Shown here: positions 55,345-63,173 of the stretch, piece after piece | How the letters are laid out: every line of letters begins with the position of its first letter | Numbering within the stretch: position 1 is the first letter of the stretch | Assembly: GCA_009602725.1 (NCBI GenBank) | Contig: WELB01000003.1 | Location: 652,357-715,529, forward strand | From: Spirogloea muscicola | Lineage: Eukaryota; Streptophyta; Zygnematophyceae; Spirogloeales; Spirogloeaceae | Length of the DNA stretch: 63,173 bases | Direction: 5' to 3' | Position numbers and translations under genes: made by a program | Notes under the pieces: model-generated | Told to the model about the DNA's origin: nothing | Databases searched by the model: none | Seen by the model: the letters and a program-made list of their open reading frames with translations, nothing else

Positions 55345-57780
55345 ATGGCATCCGTGGTGAAGAGCATGGTGACGCGGCTGGCGGACCAGAGCCACCCGTC
55401 GGGGTGGACGTTCGTGGCGGAGCAGGCGCGTGCGGACGCCATCGCCATGGGCCAGAAGGGCCCCAAGGAGAAGGTCACCAAGCTGTACATCAAGCACCCG
55501 GAGCTTGACCCCCACGACATCCGCATCAACGTCACGCACTCGGGCGTCTGCCACACTGGTCCGCCACGGCAGCCCTGTCTTGCGGCTCGTGCGTTGTTAT
55601 GCGGGCCCTCCATCCTTGCTTATGGGCCCCATCAGCGGGAGACTTGGTCGTCACTGCACACGGATAAGCTCTTCACCATTGCTTAAATTGGATATGCCAT
55701 GTCAAAGCTTGCCAGTCGCTTACTACTTGCACACCACCTGACCTTCCTTTGTTTGTGTCATTATCTGTCCGTCATTCTGGGTAAGCGTGCAGGTTGCTGC
55801 TAGCAGATAGGTAACTAATTTTGTGGCAGCGCATGTTCAGATCCGCATGTGATGAACGGCGACTGGCCCATGCCTGGCATGTACCCAATCGTTCCAGGTA
55901 CGTACTGGAAAGCTTCACACGACATTTAAAATAAGCTCATTACATGTACCCCCCCCCCCCCCCCCCCCNTTCCCCCCCCCCCCCCCCCCTTTTACCCGTC
56001 CCTGCATTTGCAGGCGAGTGGTTTGAAGTTTTTTCTGGAAAAACTGAAAAATAAAGACCTGTCTGTTGTCAGGGTGCCTACGTGGCTGCTTGTTGTAGGT
56101 GGGGGTCCACTGGTGTTGTGTCCAAGTGGCAGCTGATTTCGTCGTGTGTACTGGTGTTACGGCTCAGGCCATGAGGCAGTTGGGGTCGTAGTCAAGGTGG
56201 GCTCAGAGGTGACGGATTGGAAGATTGGCGAGCGTGCTGGCTTTGGACCGCACCGCCACTGCTGTGGCGAGTGCGAGTACTGCAAGCGTGGCGATGACCA
56301 CCTGTGCCTGGAGATTGGACACTACGAGCCGAAGGACATCAAGAAGCCCAAGTTGCTGTACAACCCCGCCGTCGGCGGCTGGGCCACGCAGGTCTGCTTC
56401 ACTGAACACTGGGCTTGATCTAGTATACAGAAGGGCATGCTATCAAGGACAACACATGAGTCACCTGCTGAAATGTTCAATGAATGTCGGATGTCAATGC
56501 TGAGTGATGAGTGACAGTTGCCCAAGAAAGGTTATTTGGCTCATGCCGTTCAAAGCAGTGGTGCAAGATAATAGCACCCTCTTTCTCTCATTCTGTGATT
56601 TCCTGCTGGATCAGTCTGCATCTGCTAGCTTAGCAGAGTTGAAGCGAATATGCGGTGCAGATGCAAGGCCCAGCATCATACGCCTTCAAGATTCCAGACT
56701 CCATCCCGTCTGAGAAGGCTGCACCGCTACTTTGTGCTGGCGTCACGGTATACAATCCGCTGTCTCGGCATGTGACTGAAGGCATGACAGTTGGCATCCA
56801 CGGCATTGGTGGCTTGGGGCACCTGGGCGTCCAGTTTGCCAAGGCCATGGGTTGCAAGGTTAGTGGGTCAATCTGTTCAACATCTGTGCAGCATCTAATT
56901 TGACAGTAGCATCGCTTGTCGTATCACCAGGCATGTGTTCTCTTTGATGTCGATGAGAAATCTAGTTTTGAATCACTTTGCCATCTCAACTTGTGTCGTG
57001 CACAGGTCTATGCTATTACTGGACATGCCCAAGAGAAACGCGCCATCACTGAGCAGCTTGGCGCAGACGTCATTGTGGACACCCACAACACGCAGCAGCT
57101 CTCTGACTTGGCGAACACCCTTGACTACATCCTATCAACCAACCCCAGGGATGCTGATTACAACATGTTGATTGAGCTCGTCAAACCAGGCGGGCGCGTG
57201 TGCCAGGTGCAGGCCTTGTTATCACTGCAGTTGTACTTCTATCAAGCTGCTGAGAACTTCTGTCTTACAACATCTGGTAGATGGACTGTGGACTCCAAAT
57301 ATATGCTACACCTATACATCTGATAGACTGGTAGCTGTTATCTGTGTATCTGTGATTTTGGGATCCTATTTTCTTGTGATCCCACTCAGATAAGTTGGTT
57401 GACTTGGAAAATAAGAAATGCACATTTGGAAGTGCATGGCTGATACAGACTAGCAGTAATGATGCGCTTAATCAACCCAAGCTGTTCCCATGCAGGTGGG
57501 TATTCCACACAAGAACGAGCCCATCAAGTTCGACGCCTTCAAGTTCTGCAGCCTGCAGAAGGAGTTCATTGGTGCATGGGTAGGCAGTCGAAAGCAGACG
57601 CGGGACTGCCTGGAGTTTGCGGCCAAGCACAAGGTACTGCCTGTCATCGACCAGGTGCTGCCGCTTGACCAGGTTGACCAAGCCCTGGACAAGATGTTCA
57701 AGTCGGAGGCACAATTTCGGCAGGTGCTCGAATGCGAGACATACGCGAGGTCACAGAATATGTGGAAATTAGAGGAGTGA
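55345..57780 (+). CDS. Zinc NADP-dependent alcohol dehydrogenase, CAD family, copy 2
   Basis: Same enzyme family as the reverse-strand gene at 50269. Six exons, 55345-55558, 55841-55897, 56168-56391, 56661-56858, 57006-57206 and 57496-57780, give 392 residues. Zinc ligands are in SGVCHTD, GHEAVG and LLCAGVT, the four-cysteine structural site in CGECEYCKRGDDHLC, and the cofactor loop in GIHGIGGLGH. Exons 2, 3 and 5 are the same length as in copy 1 and all five intron positions agree. The sixth intron of copy 1 is absent, so the last exon is one piece of 285 bases against 174+114. The third intron uses a normal GT here, where copy 1 uses GC. Intron 2 contains a long poly-C run. The N-terminus is six codons longer overall; the start is the first in-frame ATG after a Cys-free 5' region. 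Confidence 0.94.
55949..55989. repeat. Poly-C tract in ADH copy 2 intron
   Basis: About 20 C, an undetermined base (55969), TT, then about 18 C. The true sequence is uncertain; the tract could form i-motif or, on the other strand, quadruplex structures. Confidence 0.95.
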
Positions 57781-59104
57781 CCTGTCAAAGTTCCAGGATC
57801 TGGTTAGATAGTTGCCTTCCCGGCCTGCTGGCTGTTATTTATCCTCTGTCAGAAGATTCGCTTACGTACCTGGTTCGGTAGCCACTACTGGTTGTTCCTG
57901 ATATGTTAGGATTTAAGGAAGCTGAGCCTTGTCATGGGAGTATCTGTAAGATTGTTAGTGTTGATTGAGCTTGAAAGGTGGTGTCCAGCACCTTACTGCA
58001 CAATTCAGGTCCAGCATCTGTTCTGTCGCTTTGGCAGATTGCAGTGTCTTCATACTGTATACTAGAATTTTGACGAATACTGATTGTTGTTATAAAGAAT
58101 CTGTTGAACTGTTCCCCTGTTCCTGTGAGTGAAGTATGACGAACTTCGGTCGTTAGGTATTTGAGAATATGAGGGTACTATAAAATTGACATGTAATCGT
58201 GAACTGGCTTCTGCCATGATTGGATAATCAAAACCTTCCTTTTGACATTGGCAACTTCAAAGTAATGTCAGTGGAAATTCCAGCTTTTTTGGTCTTGTCC
58301 ATCATTTGCGAGCTGGCCGTTTGCCGACCTCGCCCCCTTTGAGTGCTGCATCTTCTTCTGGGCTGGCCTATCACAGCCATTGCCTTTCTTGAGTAAGAGC
58401 TATTTTCAGTGGGCTGTTAACAATACCGGGTTCTCGCTCTTTAGGGCTCGTTTAGGCTGGCCTATCACAGCCATCGCCCCATTTCAATGAGCTTCTTCTA
58501 CTCAGGCCTTGTCTATTTCTCTAGGCTGGCTTCTCACAGCCATTGTCTTACATCAGAAGAACTGTTTTTCCACAGCCTTCGCTCCCTTTGCAAGAGCTTT
58601 TGTTTGGAAGAGCTTGAAAGCCTAGAGGAAGCGAAGGCTGTGAAAATCAGCTCTTCTAGTGTAAGACAATGGCCGTGAGAAGCCAGTCTACAGAAATGAA
58701 CAAGGTTTGAGTAGAATAAGCTCATTAGAATGGGGCGATGGCTCTGATAGGCCAGCTGAAACGAGCCTTCAAGGGCGGGAACCCGGTGTTGTGAACCACC
58801 GTCTTGTAAAACCAGCCCGAAGTGAATGGGCAAGGTGCGCAGGCGCCTGAAGGCGCTTTCGAAGGCAAGCAATAAAGCGCACAGCGGCTCCAGTGGCCAC
58901 TGGGAAGAAGCAAGCGCGGCCAGATTACCTGGTGGCTGGGAGAGGCCAGGCCAACGGAATGGACACGGTCTGACGGGAAGGGGTCACGCTCAGCCATCTG
59001 CCTTAACGTTGGAAGAGTTGGTCCGGTCGCGAGCTGCGCAGCCGCCTCTGCTGCCGGAGGCGGCCGCGTAGCCCCGGCGGGGATCGGCCACCTCTGGGCC
59101 CGCT

Positions 59105-59140
<36 letters not shown>
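57781..59140. repeat. 3' flank of ADH copy 2, then a hairpin-module cluster
   Basis: 57781-58260 is AT-richer and probably 3' UTR and flank. 58300-58560 has four plus-orientation hairpin modules in a row (near 58312, 58361, 58458 and 58524). 58630-58970 has four minus-orientation modules (near 58640-58690, 58738-58765, 58800-58835 and 58910-58972), so the cluster is a large imperfect palindrome. 58990-59140 is GC-rich with a (GCG)n run at 59108-59140. Confidence 0.7.
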
Positions 59141-59141
<1 letters not shown>

Positions 59142-61416
59142 TGAGTCTCTCGTGGCGGCGGCGAAGAGGACGGCTGCGGTGGCCGCCTTCTGCCGTCGCT
59201 CCGCGTCCGAGGCGAACGTGCCGCCCTTGGTGCGCTGGCTCCCGCTCTCGGGCCACGTGGCCGCCACGTACGCGCCTGCATTTGGCCCGACGCCACGCTC
59301 ACAGCCGCCAAGCCGCCGTGAGACGCGGCGGCTGCTGCGCTGACGGCATTGGCGGCGCACTCACGGCGCCACCGTCTCCAGGCCGGCGGCCTGATGGCCG
59401 CGCACCTGAAGCCGGCGGCGCTGGCGTCGCTGCGCCTCATCCTGTGGCTCCTCTCCACCACCCTCGGCACGCTCCTCCTGCTCGGCCGCCTGGCGCTGAC
59501 CGCCAGCGGCGGCCCGCTCGGCCTCCCGTGGCCGCGGCCGTTTGCGGCGCTGCCNTTTTTTTTTTTTTTCTGGGGAGCTCGCGAGCGGCGGCGGCGGCGG
59601 AGGCGGCGGCCCAGTTGGCCACCGGCATTCGAGTCGTGGAGGCGGCGGCGGCGGCGGGGGCCATGGTCGTCGTGCCGGCGCCAGAGGAGGCTGACGCCCG
59701 AGCGCCCGGCAGCGCCGCCGCCGCCGCGACAGCCGTTGTCGTAGCTTGCGGCAGCCCATATCGTGGTCATGCCCGGCCGACGCCGCAGGAGTGCGTGGAG
59801 GTCGCGCAGCTCCTCGGCAGCCTGCACGGCCGCATCGAGCAGACGCCGTCGGTGCCGCGGGCCTGCCCGACGCTCGAGCCCGGCGAGCATGGCGCGCCCG
59901 TGGGGCCGCTGGTTGCGGCTCTGGAGCTCGCAGCGCAGCTGCCTCGACCGCCCGCCACGCCCGACTCTCACGACTCCAGCGGCAAGAGGCCCGCACGAGG
60001 CTCTAGCCGGCGCGCCATCCCGAAGGCGGCTGTCGCTCCAGCCTCGGCCAGATCAGAAGCTGCATCTGGTGCCGCCGTATCCGAGGAGCCGACAGGCATC
60101 CGCGCGCTGGTGCGGTCATGGGTCAAGGAGCCGCTCACAACGCTCGACTCGGTTGTGCGCACGCTGCTCTCACAGAACACCACTGACACTAACTCCCGCC
60201 GCGCCTTCATCTCGCTCAAGCATGCCTTCGCCAACTGGGAGGAAGTGAGCTCCTCGTCACTACGATTACTGCCATTACGCTTTGCCCTTGTCTCGCTTGC
60301 ATACAACTTCTTGTGCGCCTCCTCTTCATACCTTCACGACTTTGATGTCAAGTCGAGCGAGACTTAGCGTCTGTTGTGTCCTTTGTTGTGCAGGTGCTGA
60401 CGGCCCCGCTGGAGGAGGTAGCTGATGCGATCCGCTGCGGCGGTCTGGCAGAGACCAAGGCCCGGCGCATCCAGGGCATTCTTGACACCCTACAGGCGGA
60501 GCGCGGGGAGCTCTCTATGGAGTACCTGCACGCCATGGGCAACGAGGAGATAAAGCAGGAGCTTGGGCGCTTCAAGGGCCTTGGCCCCAAGACTGTACTG
60601 CGCTATCAATATTTGCATGCCCTTGATGTTATCCTGGCACTCGTCCACAGTATCTTCTGCTTGTGATCATGGCAGACTTGCAGAAGCATCCATACTCGTT
60701 GTGGTCAGAAGGAGCAAGTGCAGAGTTTCATGCTTAAGACATGCTTCTTGCAGCTTCTATTCCATTCCAGATTGCAAAACCCCCCCGCGCAAGACAATCT
60801 CTGACGAACCATGAGCGTCGTGCTTGGCTGCAGATTGCTTGCGTGCTCATGTTTCATTTGCAGCGAGAGGAGTTTCCGGTGGACACGCATGTAAGCAGAA
60901 GCTAAGCAGTCAGTATCTGTTGTGTGAGCGTAGATATGGCCTACTCTACTGGAATGGAGGCTTTGCTTTCGTGATGTTATTTGCAAGGACCTACTGCCCT
61001 GGCTGATCAAAGCCTTTGTGCTGGGCAACCCCAAGGCACCCAATACACGACTTGTAGTTGACATCTTACTCATCAGTGGCAACCGCACAAGGCATGTACT
61101 CACATTGAGGTGTGCTCATGCGCATGGCCAGGTCTTCAGGATTGCCAAGCAGCTTGGGTGGGTTCCTCCTAAGGCGGATCGCATCAAGACGTACCTCCAC
61201 CTCAATGAGCGCGTGCCACAGGAGTGCAAGTATGCACTGCATTGCCTCCTCGTGACACACGGCAAACGATGCCCGAGCTGCTCCAATCATGGCAAGGCCC
61301 AGAAGCGTGCTGATGGCCCTTGTCCCTTGGTTGGATGGAACTCTCGGCACGCAAAGCTAGGCCTGCCTTCACCAGAATCACTTCAGGAGTCCAGCCTGAT
61401 GCAAGCTTCAGAGTGA
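59141..61416 (+). CDS. Endonuclease III-like HhH-GPD DNA glycosylase (5' part uncertain)
   Basis: Base-excision repair enzyme of the family of Arabidopsis At3g47830. Exons: up to 60244, then 60394-60594, 60834-60890 and 61132-61416, phases agreeing. Motifs: PYRGHARPTPQECVEV (the conserved lead-in of this family), VVRTLLSQNTTDTNSRRAF, AIRCGGLAETKARRIQGIL, the helix-hairpin-helix FKGLGPKTV with the catalytic Lys, FPVDTHVFRI with the catalytic Asp, LGWVPPKADR, and a Cys cluster CLLVTHGKRCPSC...CPL that may bind an iron-sulphur cluster. The frame from ATG 59141 to about 59745 is GC-rich low complexity and crosses an N and a T15 run (59555-59570), so the true start and N-terminal sequence cannot be trusted. 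The C-terminal 28 residues after CPL could instead be intron. Confidence 0.85.
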
Positions 61417-63037
61417 TTGTGCATGGGTTTGCTGCTTGTGCTCAAGCGTTGACGACTGCATATGCCAAGAGCACCATGTCGAAGAGACTTGTATCCTGTC
61501 ATAGCCCAAGGTGACAACCTGTCCCCCTTGTAAGGACCCATGGTCGAAATTGTGGTACTGTGAGGACGGTGCTTATGGGTGACTGGGAAAGCTAGCAACC
61601 CCGCCAGGCGGCGAAATGTATAAGTGGTCCGCTTCCTGACAATGGTGGAAGGTGCAACTCATGTCGCGGCATAAACACCAAGGAACTAGCACCAGAGTTG
61701 TCTAGGAAGAGTGCAAGTGAAGGACGACTTCTGTGGAGGCTCCCATCAGTGGAGACGTCACCACTTGTAGGGAGTCGACTAGGAGTGGCTCCAACGGGCT
61801 CGGAAGTGTCTCTCGCTATGGAGGTGACTGGCCTGTCTGGAGGAGGAAAGCAGAAGGCCAGTTGGGCCAGTTGGCATTAAATCCCTCTATCCCTCGAATC
61901 AGAATTTGCAACTGAGTTTGTTTGCAACGGCCATAGCATCATGAAGTCTTTGTCACCAGGTTTCAAGCTTTTAGTCCTATGCGATTGCCGGCGTCTCAGA
62001 TGAAAGATGAAGCTCTCAACATGCTTCAGCAGCCCGAGAAAACATCAGAAGCACGTCCTACACGATTGACCGCGCTATCAGATGCAAGACGAAGCTCCTA
62101 ACATGCTTGGGCAGCCCAAGAAAGACATTAGCACACCACACACAGGCCAGCTTGTCCCGCTACTGCGGACACTTTCAAGCCCTGCAGAGCCGGAAGCTAA
62201 GAGGTTAGTGTGTTCGGGTAAGTGACGAGCAAGGCCACTTTGGGCAACGGAGTCACCCTGTGAAAGAGTTCAGTGGGCGACTCAAATCAAATCAAATCCC
62301 CCTCACAGCAAAGACGATCGGTGGTTCCGATATTAATACCATAGCAAGCTTTGGCGAAGACCTTGTCTCTGTCTCTCTTGCCTGAACAATGTGTCACCAT
62401 AATCTGGCCTCCACTTCAATCTCCTGCCCACCGTGAGCTTCTCCTCTGGCGCTTTGGCGGCGGCCTCCGGCTTCCGTTAGGGCGACGTCTTTCCGCCTGC
62501 TAGCTATTCAGACTTGCATCCACTGACTAGAAACTACTGAGAGTCCGCTTGCTGCTGTCTCAGTCCTTAGCACTCCGGCTCCTTCAGACCTTGTCCATTC
62601 CTTTGGGCTGGCCTCTCCCAGCCACCAGTCAATCTGGCCGCGCTTGTTTTCTTACGAGAAGAAAGACTCGTCCAGAAGATGGCGATGGCTGTGTTTGGCC
62701 AGCCCAGATAAAGAATGAACAATGCTCGAAGGGGCCAGAAAAAGCGCTAAGCACTCTGCGAGTCTAAAGGCCACGGAGAAGGAAAGAAGAGGAAGCGGTT
62801 TAGGGTTAGGGTAGGGGTTCTGCCAAGTGGCCCGCGCGCCGCAGAACGCCCGTGGCTGCCAGCCCGATGCCCGCGGCGGCGCCGGCCTCTGGAGCAGCCG
62901 GCGGCGGCGGCGGCAACGGCGGCGGTGACGGCATTCGCGGCGGCGAAGACGGCGTTGTCGACGGCAGAGGCGGTGCCGGCGGCGGTGGCGGTGGCGGCGT
63001 AGATGGGGGAGACGGCGTTTGCATCGTCGACGGCAGA

Positions 63038-63069
<32 letters not shown>

Positions 63070-63173
63070 GAAGGAGGGCCGCCTTCTGACGGCGCTCCTC
63101 GTGGCAGGCGCGGTCGTACGGGCGGCCGCAGTCGTGCTCGGCGACTGGCGGGACGCCACCGCCGCCGCCGCCG
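61417..63173. repeat. Right-hand repeat block and GC-rich edge
   Basis: No host gene supported. 61528 begins TGTAAGGACCC and might be another LTR end, unproven. A diverged tandem repeat of about 79 bp lies at 61999-62127. 62475-62645 is a reverse copy of the unit at 54113-54280, with a canonical hairpin at 62603-62622. A telomere-like TTTAGGGTTAGGGTAGGG run lies at 62800-62817. 62860-63173 is a (GGC)n-rich stretch open on both strands; it could be the first exon of a gene beyond the window or only composition. Confidence 0.5.

Noticed and set aside
62806-63159. Proline-rich protein on the reverse strand
   Set aside because: A GGC-repeat tract is open in several frames on both strands; no start context, splice site or family similarity supports one of them.

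Overview
The window is nuclear DNA of a photosynthetic eukaryote of the green lineage. Nearly every gene is cut into short exons of about 30-230 bp by GT-AG introns, with two clear GC-AG introns. Short interstitial runs of the plant-type telomere motif TTTAGGG occur. The gene set mixes plant-like families (DUF1644, a PP2-A10-like protein, a plant-type HhH-GPD glycosylase, a tail-anchored protein with a plant KASH-like end) with genes missing from flowering plants (an NDH-SelD fusion and a class A penicillin-binding protein). That mix fits an early-diverging streptophyte alga best. The lineage is inferred, not proven.

Layout. 47-2402 (+): fructosamine-3-kinase, 8 exons. 4112-11209 (+): NADH-dehydrogenase-like domain fused to selenophosphate synthetase, 23 exons, 776 residues. 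11210-18171: repeats, a captured SLU7 exon (-) and a retroelement nuclease fragment (-). 18172-19554 (+): PP2-A10-like protein with an assembly gap. 22526-24331 (+): DUF1644 zinc-finger protein. 25019-26837 (-): coiled-coil, tail-anchored protein ending in VYPT. 30081-32130 and 34792-37605 (+): two related CHY/CTCHY/RING genes, both without the usual C-terminal zinc ribbon, the second apparently decayed. 39385-39457 (+): tRNA-Phe(GAA). 41144-49198 (+): class A penicillin-binding protein in about 21 exons with all catalytic motifs present. 50269-52761 (-) and 55345-57780 (+): two head-to-head zinc alcohol dehydrogenases of the cinnamyl-alcohol-dehydrogenase type. 59141-61416 (+): endonuclease III-like DNA glycosylase.

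Between the genes lies a dense layer of decayed mobile DNA. It holds several dozen copies, in both orientations, of a short module that folds as a hairpin (GGCTGG...CCAGCC). These are often joined to the 3' coding end of a retroelement carrying a restriction-like endonuclease. A second family is built around GGCCA-n-TGGCCAAGTAC. There is also one possible LTR with a primer-binding site, a (TC)n tract of about 400 bp, and GC-rich (GCC)n blocks at gene starts.

The genes do not form one pathway. Themes are selenium supply (SelD fusion), plastid peptidoglycan (PBP), repair of sugar or DNA damage (fructosamine kinase, glycosylase), ubiquitin ligation (CHY-RING pair) and aldehyde/alcohol metabolism (ADH pair). 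Exon models were built by hand from splice sites, reading-frame continuity and family motifs. The 5' ends of several genes are unresolved.
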